A stretch of DNA of 64,000 bases from Kitasatospora phosalacinea (GCF_000716545.1 NZ_JNWZ01000034.1:1-64000), one strand, 5' to 3'; shown: positions 23,467-33,470, counted from the stretch's first letter. Notes: a model not told the origin generated them from the sequence alone. Numbers and translations are program-made.

Positions 23467-25509
23467 TCAGCTCTCGACCTGGCCGCCGTCGACCGGCGGG
23501 AGCTTCACGACGTCGACCGGGTCCGTCGCGGTCGGCGCGGCGCCGTTGGTCAGCGCCAGCTCCTTCGGCGACTGCACCGGCGGCCGGGTGGACGGGGTGC
23601 GGCGGGCCGACCCGGTCCACGCCGGACGCGGGGGACGCTTGATCACCGGAGCGAAGATCTCGGCGATCTGCTCCTTGTTCAGCGTCTCCTTCTCCAGCAG
23701 TTCGAGGACCAGGTTGTCGAGCACGTCCCGGTTCTCGACCAGGATCTCCCAGGCGTCGTTGTGCGCCGTCTCGATCAGCTTCTTGACCTCCTCGTCCACC
23801 AGCCCAGCGACCTCTTCCGAGTAGTCGCGCTGGTGGCCCATCTCGCGGCCGAGGAACGGCTCGGAGTCGGAGGTGCCGAACTTGATCGCGCCCAGGCGCT
23901 CGCTCATGCCGTACTGGGTGACCATGGCCCGCGCGGTGGCGGTGGCCTTCTCGATGTCGTTCGAGGCGCCGGTGGTCGGGTCGTGGAAGACCAGTTCCTC
24001 GGCCGCCCGGCCGCCCAGCATGTACGAGAGCTGGTCGAGCATCTCGTTGCGGGTGGTCGAGTACTTGTCCTCGTCCGGCAGCACCATCGTGTAGCCCAGG
24101 GCGCGGCCCCGGGACAGGATGGTGATCTTGTGCACCGGGTCGGAGTAGTTGCAGGCCGCCGCGACCAGGGCGTGTCCGCCCTCGTGGTACGCGGTGATCT
24201 TCTTCTCCTTCTCGGACATGATCCGCGAGCGCTTCTGCGGACCGGCCACGACGCGGTCGATCGCCTCGTCCAGCACCTGGTTGTCGATCAGCTTCTTCTC
24301 GGAGCGCGCGGTGAGCAGCGCCGCCTCGTTCAGCACGTTCGACAGGTCTGCGCCGGTGAAGCCGGGGGTGCGCTTGGCGACGGCCGAGAGGTCGACGTCC
24401 GGCGCGATCGGCTTGCCCTTCTGGTGCACCTTGAGGATGTCCAGCCGGCCCTGGAGGTCCGGGCGGTCGACGGCGATCTGCCGGTCGAAGCGGCCGGGGC
24501 GCAGCAGCGCCGGGTCCAGGATGTCGGGGCGGTTGGTGGCGGCGATCAGGATGACGCCGCCCTTGACGTCGAAGCCGTCCATCTCGACCAGCAGCTGGTT
24601 GAGGGTCTGCTCGCGCTCGTCGTGGCCGCCGCCGAGGCCCGCGCCGCGGTGCCGGCCGACGGCGTCGATCTCGTCGACGAAGATGATCGCCGGGGCGTTG
24701 GCCTTGGCCTGCTCGAACAGGTCGCGGACGCGGCTGGCGCCGACACCGACGAACATCTCGACGAAGTCGGAACCCGAGATCGAGTAGAACGGCACGCCCG
24801 CCTCGCCCGCGACGGCACGGGCCAGCAGGGTCTTGCCGGTGCCGGGCGGGCCGTACAGCAGCACGCCCTTGGGGATCTTGGCGCCGACCGCCTGGAACTT
24901 GGCCGGCTCCTGCAGGAACTCCTTGATCTCGTGGAGCTCCTCGACCGCCTCGTCGGCGCCCGCGACGTCCGCGAAGGTGGTCTTCGGAGTGTCCTTGGTG
25001 AGCAGCTTGGCCTTCGACTTGCCGAACTGCATGACCCGGGAGCCGCCGCCCTGCATCTGGTTCATCAGGAACAGGAAGACCAGGACGATGATCACGATCG
25101 GCAGCATCGAGAAGAGCAGGCTGACGAAGGTCGACTGCTTCTCGGGGCTGACGGTGTAACCGTCGACGATCTGGCCGTCGGCGTACTTGCCCTGGAGCTT
25201 GGCGGCCAGGTCGGCGGCCTGCTGTTCTCCGGTGTAGGAGGCCTGGAAGCGGGTGCCGGACGGCGACTTGCCGTTCGAGCCCGCCTTCAGCTTCTGGCCG
25301 TCCTGCAGTTGGATCTTGATGAGGTTCGAGTCACCGGTGGTGAGCTGCGCCGACTTCACCTGGTTGTTGTCGATGGCGCTGACGATCTGCCCGGTGTCCG
25401 CAGTCTTGTAGCCGCTCGAATCCGAGACGAGCTCCATCAACGCGAACACGGCGAGGGCGGCCAGCACGACCCACATGATCGGCGCACGGAAGTATCGCTT
25501 GACGTCCAT
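23467..25509 (-). CDS. ftsH: ATP-dependent membrane zinc metalloprotease FtsH
   Basis: A 680-residue AAA+ protease that degrades membrane and short-lived cytosolic proteins. Order of parts: a first transmembrane helix (about 10-28), an extracytoplasmic domain (30-125), a second helix (about 128-149), an AAA domain with Walker A GPPGTGKT (220-227), Walker B IIFVDEID and the second region of homology ([19 protein letters not shown]), then the protease domain with zinc motif HEGGH (about 445) and a Pro-rich tail. All catalytic residues are present. The start is ATG. It lies between hpt and folE, a conserved actinobacterial order (tilS-hpt-ftsH-folE). Confidence 0.97.
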   Translation of the reverse strand: MDVKRYFRAPIMWVVLAALAVFALMELVSDSSGYKTADTGQIVSAIDNNQVKSAQLTTGDSNLIKIQLQDGQKLKAGSNGKSPSGTRFQASYTGEQQAADLAAKLQGKYADGQIVDGYTVSPEKQSTFVSLLFSMLPIVIIVLVFLFLMNQMQGGGSRVMQFGKSKAKLLTKDTPKTTFADVAGADEAVEELHEIKEFLQEPAKFQAVGAKIPKGVLLYGPPGTGKTLLARAVAGEAGVPFYSISGSDFVEMFVGVGASRVRDLFEQAKANAPAIIFVDEIDAVGRHRGAGLGGGHDEREQTLNQLLVEMDGFDVKGGVILIAATNRPDILDPALLRPGRFDRQIAVDRPDLQGRLDILKVHQKGKPIAPDVDLSAVAKRTPGFTGADLSNVLNEAALLTARSEKKLIDNQVLDEAIDRVVAGPQKRSRIMSEKEKKITAYHEGGHALVAAACNYSDPVHKITILSRGRALGYTMVLPDEDKYSTTRNEMLDQLSYMLGGRAAEELVFHDPTTGASNDIEKATATARAMVTQYGMSERLGAIKFGTSDSEPFLGREMGHQRDYSEEVAGLVDEEVKKLIETAHNDAWEILVENRDVLDNLVLELLEKETLNKEQIAEIFAPVIKRPPRPAWTGSARRTPSTRPPVQSPKELALTNGAAPTATDPVDVVKLPPVDGGQVES

Positions 25510-25688
25510 CCATGCGGGGCGTCACCGCCCCGTCCCTCCTGCCAGTTCAACGGGCGCTGCTCGGCTGTGGGGCCTCGGCGCATCCGATATGTGCTCGTAA
25601 GACGAGCGTTTGATTGGACCGTACCGCAGCGACCCCCGGTCCCGGCGGGATCGCATCACGGTGCGGCCTATTTTCCTACCCCCGCACA

Positions 25689-25720
25689 ACGGGTGGGAAC
25701 GGGGCACTGTTCCCACCCGT
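25689..25720 (-). terminator. Hairpin terminator after hpt
   Basis: Perfect 12-base arms ACGGGTGGGAAC and GTTCCCACCCGT (25689-25700 and 25709-25720) with an 8-base loop lie 12 bases beyond the hpt stop. It separates hpt from the ftsH promoter region. Confidence 0.82.
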
Positions 25721-25732
25721 CGCCCGAACGGT

Positions 25733-26287
25733 TCAGCCCCCGTACACGTGCGGCGCGAGCGTGCCGATGAACGGCAGGTTGCGCAGCTTCTCCGCGTAGT
25801 CCAGGCCGTAGCCGACCACGAACTCGTTGGGGATGTCGAAGCCGACGTACTCGACGTCGATCTCCACCTTGGCGGCGTCCGGCTTGCGCAGCAGGGTGCA
25901 CACCTTGAGCGAGGCCGGGCCGCGCGAACCGAGGTTGCCCAGCAGCCAGGACAGCGTCAGGCCGGAGTCGATGATGTCCTCGACGATCAGCACGTCCTTG
26001 CCGGCGATGTCGGTGTCCAGGTCCTTGAGGATCCGGACCACGCCGGAGGACTTGGTGCCCATCCCGTACGAGGAGACCGCCATCCAGTCCATGGTCACCT
26101 GGCTGTGCAGGGCCCGGGCCAGGTCCGCCATCACCATCACGGCGCCCTTGAGGACACCGACCAGCAGGAGGTCCTTCCCGGCGTAGTCCTGGTCGATCCG
26201 CGCGGCCAGCTCCACCAGCTTGGCGTCGATCTCGTCCTTGCTGATGAGCACCTTCGCGAGGTCTGCGCCCATGTCGTTCTGGTCCAC
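25733..26287 (-). CDS. hpt: Hypoxanthine phosphoribosyltransferase
   Basis: A purine-salvage enzyme that makes IMP or GMP from hypoxanthine or guanine and PRPP. The 184 residues include [31 protein letters not shown], the PRPP-binding loop [14 protein letters not shown] (about 98-111), and [24 protein letters not shown] with the nucleobase-contact residues. The start is GTG with GAGG about ten bases upstream; an internal ATG five codons later is also plausible. It follows tilS by 63 bases, and translation of both may be linked, as in many bacteria where tilS-hpt-ftsH are neighbours. Confidence 0.95.
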   Translation of the reverse strand: MDQNDMGADLAKVLISKDEIDAKLVELAARIDQDYAGKDLLLVGVLKGAVMVMADLARALHSQVTMDWMAVSSYGMGTKSSGVVRILKDLDTDIAGKDVLIVEDIIDSGLTLSWLLGNLGSRGPASLKVCTLLRKPDAAKVEIDVEYVGFDIPNEFVVGYGLDYAEKLRNLPFIGTLAPHVYGG

Positions 26288-26350
26288 CGGGGATACGTCC
26301 TCAAACGTTCGGGGTCTGGGTTCGGCGGCGGTGGCGCGACTCGGATCAGC

Positions 26351-27484
26351 TCAGTCGCCCTGCCGCCGAAACACCAGCGTGCCACACCGGCGCACGGCTT
26401 CGACGCCCCCGGGTAGGTGCAGCGGCCCCTGGCCGCGCCAGCCGGTGACCAGCAGGTCCACGGTTTCCAGGTGCCGGGCGAACAGGTCGCCCGCCGGACA
26501 GCCCGCGCGCAGCGCCGCCCGCCGCAGCACCCGGCGGCGCACCGCGGGGGGCAGTTCGGCGAGCTTGCCGGCGTCCAGGGCGCCCTCCGGGGAGCGCAGG
26601 TCGCGCTCGGCCAGGGCGGCCCACTGGTCGAGGGCGTCGGCGTCGTCGCGGAACAGGCGGGCGGTGCGGGCCAGCGCCTCGACCACCCCGCCGCCCAGGT
26701 GCTTCTCCAGCACCGGCAGCACCTCGTGCCGGACCCGGGAGCGGGTGTACGCCGGGTCGGCGTTGTGCGGGTCGTCCCAGACCGGGATGGACTGCGCGGC
26801 GCAGGCCTGCCGGGTGGCGGACCGGTCCAGCTCCAGCAGCGGACGGCGGTAGCGGCCCTTCTGGGCGGGCATCCCGGCCAGCGAGCGGGCGCCGGAGCCG
26901 CGGGCCAGGCCCAGCAGCACGGTCTCCGCCTGGTCGTCGCGGGTATGGCCGAGCAGCACGGCCAGCGCGCCGTGGCGCTCGGCGGCCAGGTCCAGCGCGG
27001 CGTAGCGGGCGTCCCGGGCGGCGTTCTCCGGGCCGCCCTCGCGGCCCACCCGGACGGCGACCGCCTCCACCGGGTCGAGCCCGAGCTCGCGCAGCCGGAC
27101 GGCGACCTGCTCGGCGCGCTCGGCCGAACCGTCCTGCAGGCCGTGGTCGACCGTCACCGCGCCGACCCGCAGGCCCAGCTTGGGGGCCTCGAAGGCGGTG
27201 GCGGTGGCCAGCGCCATCGAGTCGGCGCCCCCGGAGACCGCCACCAGCACCAGCGGGGAGCCGGGCGCGGCGGGCGTGCGGGGCAGGCCGGAGGGGTGCC
27301 GGCGGGCGTTGGCGATCAGCGTGCCGGGCACCGCCGCGGTGCCGGCCAGCACGGGCACCGGCACGGGCGCGGGCGTGCGCGGGCGCACCTGCCCGCCGGG
27401 GACGACGCCCGCCTCGGCGGCGAGCTCGGCGAGGGTACGACGGACGGCGAGGCGTATCGCCGCGACAGCGGGGTGTGGGCCCAT
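26351..27484 (-). CDS. tilS: tRNA(Ile)-lysidine synthase
   Basis: It ligates lysine to C34 of tRNA-Ile(CAU) so that AUA is read as isoleucine. The 377-residue protein has the ATP pyrophosphatase loop SGGADSMAL (about 84-92), [29 protein letters not shown] and the C-terminal tRNA-contact region. An N-terminal extension of about 75 residues, rich in Pro and Val, precedes the catalytic domain. The ATG at 27484 follows AAGGAGT by about eight bases and was preferred to a GTG nine bases upstream, which lies inside that ribosome-binding site. Confidence 0.94.
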   Translation of the reverse strand: MGPHPAVAAIRLAVRRTLAELAAEAGVVPGGQVRPRTPAPVPVPVLAGTAAVPGTLIANARRHPSGLPRTPAAPGSPLVLVAVSGGADSMALATATAFEAPKLGLRVGAVTVDHGLQDGSAERAEQVAVRLRELGLDPVEAVAVRVGREGGPENAARDARYAALDLAAERHGALAVLLGHTRDDQAETVLLGLARGSGARSLAGMPAQKGRYRRPLLELDRSATRQACAAQSIPVWDDPHNADPAYTRSRVRHEVLPVLEKHLGGGVVEALARTARLFRDDADALDQWAALAERDLRSPEGALDAGKLAELPPAVRRRVLRRAALRAGCPAGDLFARHLETVDLLVTGWRGQGPLHLPGGVEAVRRCGTLVFRRQGD

Positions 27485-27719
27485 GGTTGGCACTCCTTGG
27501 CGGAGGGGGGGTTCGACGGCCGCCTGTCAGCTCTCGGTCACCAGGCGCTCACAGATGGTCGCAGAATCCGGCCACCGCCCACGCCACCCGCGCCAACGGC
27601 GGATCCACGGTCCCACGTACGGGTGAATGGAGAAACGTTACGGCTGCCGCCAGGTGTACGACTCGACAGGTTGAGGGACCGGTCGCGACCGGACGCGGAG
27701 CGCGCCTTCCCGGTCGGGT

Positions 27720-28901
27720 TCAGCCGATCACCCGGGCCACCCAGGACGCCGGGTCGTGGATTTCCTCCTTGGTCGGCAGCGTGTTCGGCGAGGTCCACAC
27801 CCGGTTGAAGCCGTCCATCCCCACCCGCTCCACCACGCCCCGGACGAACACCGCGCCGTCCTGGTACTGCCGCAGCTTCGCGTCCATCCCGAGCAGCCGG
27901 CGCAGCGCCAGGTCGAGCCGGCCGCTGCCCCGGTCGCGGCGGCGCTGGAACTTCTCCCGGATCTCCGCCACCGAGGGCACCACCGCGGGCCCGACCCCGT
28001 CCATCACCACGTCCGCGTGGCCCTCCAGCAGCGACATCACCGCCGTCAGCCGGGCCAGGATCTCCCGCTGCGCGGGCGTCTGCACCAGCTCCGTGACGCT
28101 GGTCGTGCCCGCGCGGTCGGCACCGCCCTCCCGGTCCGCGCGCCGACCGCCCAGGCCCGGGATCGGCAGGCCGCCGAACGCCTCGCGCAGCCGCTCCAGG
28201 AAGGCCGCCGGGTCGATGTCGGTCTGCGCCAGGAAGTCCTGCACCTCGGACTGGATGTGGTCGCGCAGCCACGGCACCGCGGTGAACTGGGTCCGGTGGG
28301 TCTCCTCGTGCAGGCACACCCAGAGTCGGAAGTCGCTCGGGGAGACGTCGAGTTCGCGCTCCACCTGGACGATGTTCGGCGCCACCAGCAGCAGCCGCCC
28401 GGGCGGGGCGGCCAGCCCGCGCCGGGGCTGGTCGAACAGGCCCTCCGGGCTGTCCGGGGCGCTCGGCAGCTCGGCCGGGGCGAAGGTCTCGTACTGGCCC
28501 AGCACCTTCGTCGACAGGAAGGCCAGCACCACGCCGACCTCCACCCCCGTCGCCTTCGCGCCCGCCGAACCGGCCACCGCCGCGCCGCGGCCGCCGCCCT
28601 GCCGGCGGGCCGCCAGCTTCTCCGTCAACGGGCGCACCACCGTCCGGAAGCCCGCCACGTTCGCCCGCACCCAGCCCGGCCGGTCCACCACCAGCACCGG
28701 CGTCCCGGCCACCGCGGTCGACCCCATCCGGGTGTACTCCCGCACGTGCCGCTCGGCCTCCGCCGCGTGCCGCCGCAGTTCGGCGACGGCGGCCCCGGCC
28801 TCCTCCCGACCGATCCGCGGCCCCGGCCGGGCGAGCCGCGTCGCGGTCGCCACCGCGAGATCCCAGTCGACCATCTCCGCACCGCCGCTCGCGCTCGTCA
28901 T
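27720..28901 (-). CDS. DUF2342 zincin-like metallopeptidase family protein
   Basis: A 393-residue protein of the actinobacterial DUF2342 family, sometimes annotated as a putative hydrolase or coenzyme F420 biosynthesis-associated protein. The zincin-like motif HEETH sits in VCLHEETHRTQFTAVPWLRDH, with a later EGHADVVMDGVG supplying a likely third ligand. A glycine-rich, basic insert (ARRQGGGRGAAVAG) occurs near residue 140. There is no signal peptide, so it is probably cytoplasmic. Proteolytic activity is unproven. It lies between dacB and tilS on the same strand, a conserved order. The 235 bases to tilS hold a 14-bp palindrome (27679-27692) and nothing else I recognise. Confidence 0.85.
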   Translation of the reverse strand: MTSASGGAEMVDWDLAVATATRLARPGPRIGREEAGAAVAELRRHAAEAERHVREYTRMGSTAVAGTPVLVVDRPGWVRANVAGFRTVVRPLTEKLAARRQGGGRGAAVAGSAGAKATGVEVGVVLAFLSTKVLGQYETFAPAELPSAPDSPEGLFDQPRRGLAAPPGRLLLVAPNIVQVERELDVSPSDFRLWVCLHEETHRTQFTAVPWLRDHIQSEVQDFLAQTDIDPAAFLERLREAFGGLPIPGLGGRRADREGGADRAGTTSVTELVQTPAQREILARLTAVMSLLEGHADVVMDGVGPAVVPSVAEIREKFQRRRDRGSGRLDLALRRLLGMDAKLRQYQDGAVFVRGVVERVGMDGFNRVWTSPNTLPTKEEIHDPASWVARVIG

Positions 28902-29079
28902 GCCCTCACCGTACGTGCTCGTCCCCGCCCGGGGGAGGGACCCCGCGCACGGCTACCCCGCGAGAGCCCGGACACACCCGTCCCGGACGCGCGGGGACCG
29001 GTCCCCCGCGCGCCGCGCCGCCACCGCCCTGGCGCACCGCGACCGCCCTGGCGCGCCGCCCTCCGGTCGGCCGCCGGGG

Positions 29080-30597
29080 TCAGCAGCCGCAGGCGGCGAT
29101 CTTGGCGACGACGCGGTCGACGGCGGCGCGGGCGGCGGTCGGGTCGGCGTCGGTGCGGGTCATCAGGGCGAAGGCCAGCACCCGGCCGTCGGCGTCGACC
29201 ACGGTGCCGGCCAGGGTGTTGACGCCCTGGAGGCTGCCGGTCTTGGCGCGGACGATGCCCGCGGCCTCGCCCGCGCCGGACTTCGCGCCGAAGCGGTTGA
29301 GCAGCGTGCCGGAGAAACCCGCGACCGGGAGGCCGGTGAGCACCGGGCGCAGTTCCGGGTGGGCCGGGGCGGCGGCCGCGGCGAGGAGTTTCACCAGCGT
29401 GATCGGCGGGATCAGGTCGGCCTTGGCCAGGCCGCTGCCGTCGACGATCCGCACGCCCTCCAACGGCACGCCGAGCGCGGCCAGTTCGCCGGTGACCGCC
29501 TTCGCCGCGCCCTCGAAGCTCGCGGGCTGCCCGGCGGCGGTCGCGGCCTGCCGGGCGACCGCCTCGGCCAGCGTGTTGTCGGAGGTGGTGAGCATCCGCT
29601 CCACCAGCCGCCCGACCGTCGGCGACTCGACCCGGGCCAGTTCGACGGCCCCGGCGGGCGCGGCGGCCTGGTCGGGCTTGCCCCGCACGGTGACGCCCTC
29701 GGCCCGGAGCAGGCCGGCGAAGGTCTCGGCGGCCTGCCCGGCCGGGTCGAACACCCGGGCCGGGGCCTCGTCGGGCGAGCGCGGGTCGATCCGGCCCTCG
29801 TCGACCATCAGCGGGGTGACCGCGGCGACGTTCACCGCGTCGTGGTCGGGGTGCAGCAGCGGGCCGGCGTACAGCGAGGTGTCGTAGGAGAGCTTCACCG
29901 CGGTGGTGCCGGCGGCCTTCAGCGCGGTGGCGGTGCGGTGGGCCAGGTCGGCCATCGAGGCGGGGGCGCTGTCCCGATCGACCGGGGCGCCGCCGATCCG
30001 GACCTGGTCGGCGGGCAGGGCGGTCAGGGTGGGGTCGCCGCCGCCGACCAGGGTGATCTCGTCGGGGGCGCCCCGGACGACGGTGGTGGCGATCCGCCGC
30101 TCGGCGGGCAGCAGGGCGAGGGCGGCGACGGCGGTGGCGAGCTTGGTGGTGGAGGCGGGCGTGGCCGGGGCGTTCTCCTGGGAGCCGAACAGGAACTCCC
30201 CGGTGGCGGCGTCGGCGACCGCGAAGTTCAGGGTGCCGAGCGCCTTGTCCTGGACGGTGCCGCCGAGCGCGGTGCGCAGCCCGCCGCCGGTCGGCGCCCT
30301 GCTGTCGGCGGCGTCGCCCGCGGCCAGCACCGGGCCCTTGACCGGCACCGCGCGGTGCCGCCCGTCCTGGCGCCGCCGCGCGGCGTCGTCCCCGCCGTCC
30401 CCGCCGTCCGGCCCGTTCCGGTCCTGGTCCTGGCTCCGGTGCCGGTCGTCGTCGGCGCGCCCGCCGTGCGCGGAGTCCGGCGAGGACTGGGCCGCGGCGG
30501 CGGGCCCGGCGAGCGTCGTCCCGGCCGCCAGCACCACTGCCAGCGCGGCCGCCAGCGCGGTTCCGCGCCCGCGTCCCACCCCTGCCCCTGATCTCAC
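29080..30597 (-). CDS. dacB: D-alanyl-D-alanine carboxypeptidase/endopeptidase (PBP4 type)
   Basis: A secreted class C penicillin-binding protein that trims peptidoglycan stem peptides and cross-links. The 505 residues start with a signal peptide (hydrophobic TALAAALAVVLAAGTTLAG, cleavage after AAAA), then a low-complexity Asp/Gly/Arg-rich linker (about 40-90). The catalytic domain has SxxK as STTK, SxN as SDN in LTTSDNTLAEA, and KTG in VRAKTGSLQG. GTG at 30597 was chosen: it follows AAAGGGG and puts the basic n-region directly before the hydrophobic core, whereas a start 42 bases upstream adds an unlikely cysteine-containing tail. The gene is divergent from ppa. The C-terminus ends CGC. Confidence 0.92.
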   Translation of the reverse strand: MRSGAGVGRGRGTALAAALAVVLAAGTTLAGPAAAAQSSPDSAHGGRADDDRHRSQDQDRNGPDGGDGGDDAARRRQDGRHRAVPVKGPVLAAGDAADSRAPTGGGLRTALGGTVQDKALGTLNFAVADAATGEFLFGSQENAPATPASTTKLATAVAALALLPAERRIATTVVRGAPDEITLVGGGDPTLTALPADQVRIGGAPVDRDSAPASMADLAHRTATALKAAGTTAVKLSYDTSLYAGPLLHPDHDAVNVAAVTPLMVDEGRIDPRSPDEAPARVFDPAGQAAETFAGLLRAEGVTVRGKPDQAAAPAGAVELARVESPTVGRLVERMLTTSDNTLAEAVARQAATAAGQPASFEGAAKAVTGELAALGVPLEGVRIVDGSGLAKADLIPPITLVKLLAAAAAPAHPELRPVLTGLPVAGFSGTLLNRFGAKSGAGEAAGIVRAKTGSLQGVNTLAGTVVDADGRVLAFALMTRTDADPTAARAAVDRVVAKIAACGC

Positions 30598-30674
30598 CGA
30601 CCGGCCCCTTTCCTGAGCACACCCCGCCGTAGGAGACACTTGGATTCTGTCAGTCCCAACCCTTGGAGGAACCG

Positions 30675-31166
30675 TTGGAGTTCGACGTCCTGATCGAGAT
30701 CCCGAAGGGCTCGCGCAACAAGTACGAGGTCGACCATGAGACCGGCCGGCTCCGTCTGGACCGCATGCTCTTCACCTCGACCCGCTACCCGGCCGACTAC
30801 GGCTACGTCGAGGGCACCCTCGCGGACGACGGCGACCCGCTGGACGCACTGGTCATCCTGGAGGAGCCGACCTTCCCCGGCTGCCTGATCAAGTGCCGCG
30901 CCATCGGCATGTTCCACATGACGGACGAGGCCGGCGGCGACGACAAGCTGCTCTGCGTCCCGGCGACCGACCCGCGCTGGTCGCACCTGCAGGACCTGCA
31001 GGACGTGTCGGAGTTCGACCGCCTGGAGATCCAGCACTTCTTCGAGGTCTACAAGGACCTGGAGCCGGGCAAGTCCGTCCAGGGCGCCGACTGGGTCGGC
31101 CGGGCCGAGGCCGAGGCCGAGATCGAGGCCTCGATCAAGCGCCTGCAGGAGCAGGGCGGCCACTGA
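30675..31166 (+). CDS. ppa: Inorganic pyrophosphatase (soluble family I)
   Basis: It hydrolyses pyrophosphate to phosphate and so drives biosynthetic reactions. The 163-residue protein has the family I core: [17 protein letters not shown], the signature DGDPLDALV (with metal-binding aspartates, about 62-70), and [15 protein letters not shown] toward the C-terminus. The start is TTG at 30675, because GGAGGA lies seven bases upstream and the protein begins [11 protein letters not shown] as in relatives. The divergent dacB start is 77 bases away. A strong hairpin follows. Confidence 0.95.
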   Translation: MEFDVLIEIPKGSRNKYEVDHETGRLRLDRMLFTSTRYPADYGYVEGTLADDGDPLDALVILEEPTFPGCLIKCRAIGMFHMTDEAGGDDKLLCVPATDPRWSHLQDLQDVSEFDRLEIQHFFEVYKDLEPGKSVQGADWVGRAEAEAEIEASIKRLQEQGGH

Positions 31167-31203
31167 GCCGTGTCCGCCCTCCGGGGCACCCCGCAGCACC
31201 CGT

Positions 31204-31241
31204 GCGAGGGGCGGGAGTCCGACCGGACTCCCGCCCCTCGC
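31204..31241. terminator. Bidirectional terminator between ppa and the dodecin gene
   Basis: Complementary 18-base arms (31204-31221 and 31224-31241) form a near-continuous stem between convergent stop codons. Confidence 0.88.
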
Positions 31242-31260
31242 GCGTTCCCGGGTACCGGGC

Positions 31261-31482
31261 TCAGGCGCCGTCGTTGTCGTCGAGCCGGAAGCCGACCTTC
31301 AGGCCGACCTGGTAGTGCTCGACCTCGCCGTCCTTGAGGTGGCCGCGGACCTGCACCACCTCGAACCAGTCCAGGTTGCGCAGCGTGCGGTTCGCCCGGG
31401 CGAGGCCGTTGCGGATCGCGGCGTCCACGCCCTCGTGCGAGGACCCGACGATCTCGGTGACCCGGTAGGTGTGGTCGGTCAT
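31261..31482 (-). CDS. Dodecin flavin-binding protein
   Basis: A 73-residue dodecin, a dodecameric protein that stores or buffers flavin or CoA-related ligands. The family pattern is clear: TYRVTEIVGSSHEGVDAAIRNGLARA, then NLDWFEVVQVRG with the conserved flavin-stacking tryptophan, and VEHYQVGLKVGFRLDD. The ATG at 31482 follows GGGAGAG by about eight bases; a longer frame is not supported. It stands alone, convergent with ppa. Confidence 0.93.
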   Translation of the reverse strand: MTDHTYRVTEIVGSSHEGVDAAIRNGLARANRTLRNLDWFEVVQVRGHLKDGEVEHYQVGLKVGFRLDDNDGA

Positions 31483-31593
31483 GGCGGTCTCTCCCTGGTG
31501 CGGCGGCGGGTGGCTCCCCCGCCGTCCACCGTGCACCGAAGTGCCGCCCCGGGCATCCCGGAGTCCGCCGATGGTGCGTCCGCCGACGGCTCG

Positions 31594-32544
31594 TCAGAAG
31601 GCCGCGCGGACCTCGCCGACCACGTTGCCGCCGCCGTGCAGCGGGGCGGCGGCGATCCGCTCCAGCACCGGGTCCTGGACGCCCAGTCGGCGCAGCGCGG
31701 CGGCCAGCACCGGGCCGCGGGCGCGCTCGGCGCCGTCCTCGATCTTGAAGGCGAGGGCCCGGCCGTCGGGCAGCGCCACCACCTGGACGGCCTCGGCGCC
31801 CATCTTGGACAGCGCGCCGGGCACCGCCCGCATCAGCCAGGTGTCGGCCCGGCGGGTGCCGGCCACGTACTCGGGGTGGGCGCGCATCGCGTCGGCGACC
31901 CGGCGCTGCTCGGTGCCGGGGCCGGCCAGCAGCAGGGCGCGGTAGCCGCGGGCCAGGCCGGTGAGCGAGACGGCCAGCAGCGGGGCGCCGCAGCCGTCGG
32001 TGCCCAGGTGGGCGGCGGCCTCGCCGGTGGCCTCCTCCAGGGCGGCGCGGGCCAGCCGCTGGATCGGGTGGTCCGGGTCGAGGTAGTCCTCCAGGCTCCA
32101 GCCGTTGGCGGCGCTGGCGGCCAGCCAGGCGGCGTGCTTGCCGGAGCAGTCCATCAGGATCGGGGCGCGCTCCCCGCCGGAGCGGAGCAGTTCCTCGGCC
32201 TCCACCTGGTCCAGCGGCAGGTCGGCGGGCAGCCGCAGGGCGGCCTCGGTGAGGCCGGCGTCGGCGAGGACCTTGCGCACGGCGGCGCGGTGGAACGGCT
32301 CGGCGGAGTGGCTGGAGGCGGCCAGCGCGAGCTGTTCGCCGCGCAGGTCGAGGCCGGCCCGCAGGGTGGCCACCGCCTGGAAGGGCTTGGCGGTGGAGCG
32401 CGGGTAGACCGGCAGTTCGGGGGTGCCGAGCGCGTACTCGACGGCGCCGTCGGCGTCGAGCAGGACCAGCGAACCGCGGTGGCGGCCCTCGGTGAAGCCG
32501 GAGCGTATGACCTCGGCGAGGGCGGGCGGGGCGGACTGCGACAC
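31594..32544 (-). CDS. L-asparaginase II (thermolabile, Rhizobium/actinobacterial type)
   Basis: It hydrolyses asparagine to aspartate and ammonia. The 316 residues belong to the PF06089 family, unrelated in sequence to E. coli AnsA/AnsB: VIRSGFTEGRHRGSLVLLD near the N-terminus, YPRSTAKPFQA with the nucleophile serine and lysine, ASSHSAEPFH, DCSGKHAAW and GTDGCGAP, and a C-terminal GALSKMGAEAVQV. There is no signal peptide, so it is cytoplasmic. The GTG start follows GGAGA by about eight bases. Nitrogen-related function fits the presence of glnR 8 kb away, but no GlnR site is apparent to me upstream. Confidence 0.9.
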   Translation of the reverse strand: MSQSAPPALAEVIRSGFTEGRHRGSLVLLDADGAVEYALGTPELPVYPRSTAKPFQAVATLRAGLDLRGEQLALAASSHSAEPFHRAAVRKVLADAGLTEAALRLPADLPLDQVEAEELLRSGGERAPILMDCSGKHAAWLAASAANGWSLEDYLDPDHPIQRLARAALEEATGEAAAHLGTDGCGAPLLAVSLTGLARGYRALLLAGPGTEQRRVADAMRAHPEYVAGTRRADTWLMRAVPGALSKMGAEAVQVVALPDGRALAFKIEDGAERARGPVLAAALRRLGVQDPVLERIAAAPLHGGGNVVGEVRAAF

Positions 32545-32604
32545 GGGTGGGTCTCCAGGGCGGTGCGGTGAGGGTGAGGGCGGCCCCGGCCGCGTCCGCC
32601 CCGC

Positions 32605-33123
32605 TCAGCCTTGGCTGAGCAGGTCGTCGACCCGGGCCTCCCCTTCACGGTACCTGCGGGTGATCTCGGCCCCGCAGTCGTCCGCGGTGCGCTGCAGGGC
32701 CTGGCGGCGGCCGGAGACCTCGCGCTGGTGCTCGTCCAGGCGCTCGACGGCGGCCAGCAGGTCGGCGGTGGCGTGCGCGGCCAGGTCGGCCAGCTGGACG
32801 TCGCCCATCAGGGCGTCGGCCTCCTGCTGGTAGCGCGCGCCGCGCGGCGGACCGAGGGTGACGTGCCGGGCCGGGCGGCGGGTCGCGGAGGGGGCGTCGG
32901 CGAGGATCGCCGGCAGCCGGTCCAGCAGCGCGCACGGCGTCTCGCCGGCGGCCTGCAGCGGGATCTCCCGGCGCTGCAGTTCGGCCCGCAGGATGTCCAT
33001 CCGGCCGTGCAGCAGGCGGCGCAGGTAGGAGAGGTCGGCCTCCTGCTCCAGGGCGTCCCGGCGGAGCACCCGCAGTTCCTCCAGGGCCAGGCCGGCCAGC
33101 CCGTCGACCGCGCTCACGTCCAT
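32605..33123 (-). CDS. rsiG: c-di-GMP-binding anti-sigma factor RsiG (AmfC)
   Basis: A 172-residue helical protein matching Streptomyces RsiG, earlier called AmfC, which with c-di-GMP sequesters the sporulation sigma factor WhiG. The RsiG binding motif E-x3-S-x2-R-x3-Q-x3-D occurs twice on antiparallel helices. Here the first is E28, S32, R35, H39, D43 and the second is Q133, S137, R140, Q144, D148, so each copy has one substitution at exactly conserved spacing. A basic, Pro/Arg-rich segment (80-98) links the helices. The ATG at 33123 follows AGGTGG by about nine bases. It sits 60 bases upstream of the asparaginase gene. CdgB, 20 kb away, could supply the ligand. Confidence 0.85.
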   Translation of the reverse strand: MDVSAVDGLAGLALEELRVLRRDALEQEADLSYLRRLLHGRMDILRAELQRREIPLQAAGETPCALLDRLPAILADAPSATRRPARHVTLGPPRGARYQQEADALMGDVQLADLAAHATADLLAAVERLDEHQREVSGRRQALQRTADDCGAEITRRYREGEARVDDLLSQG

Positions 33124-33470
33124 CAATCCGACCACCTGCCGTAGTACCAGTGCCCGCCGTTGACACGGGCCGCCCGCCCCCAGGGTTCCCCCCGGCGGGC
33201 GGTGCCACTCGTGCGGGTGACGCGGTTCGCCGGGACGGCGGACACCCCCGCGGGGCCCGGAAGGCCCCGGGCCGTCGGACAGCGTGCCACTCCGGGCCCC
33301 GGCGCCGCACGCCCGGGTACCCGAACGGCCCCGTGGCGAACACCCCTGGCTAGTACGAAGAATCCCCGCCACGGGCTCACCTGCACGGATCGGGGCGCAC
33401 CACGCGCGACCCCGGCGTGCAACCGGACGCCGTGCGCCCCCCACGGGCCCGGCCCGGCACAATGGGCGGC
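33124..33470. other. Divergent promoter region between rsiG and dtd
   Basis: About 350 bases. It must hold the rsiG promoter (minus) and the dtd promoter (plus). CACAATGGG about 10 bases before the dtd start is -10-like and suggests a leaderless transcript. CTAGTAC near 33351 is another -10-like hexamer. No gene is convincing; the reading frames crossing it are arginine/proline-rich shadows. Confidence 0.5.

Noticed and set aside
25560..25620. GCTCGT-aag-ACGAGC small hairpin upstream of ftsH as a heat-shock operator
   Set aside because: It matches neither CIRCE nor the HspR HAIR pattern and the arms are only six bases.
27661..27692. CCGGTCGCGACCGG palindrome between DUF2342 and tilS genes as an operator
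   Set aside because: Fourteen-base GC-only palindromes are expected by chance at this composition and no regulator is indicated.
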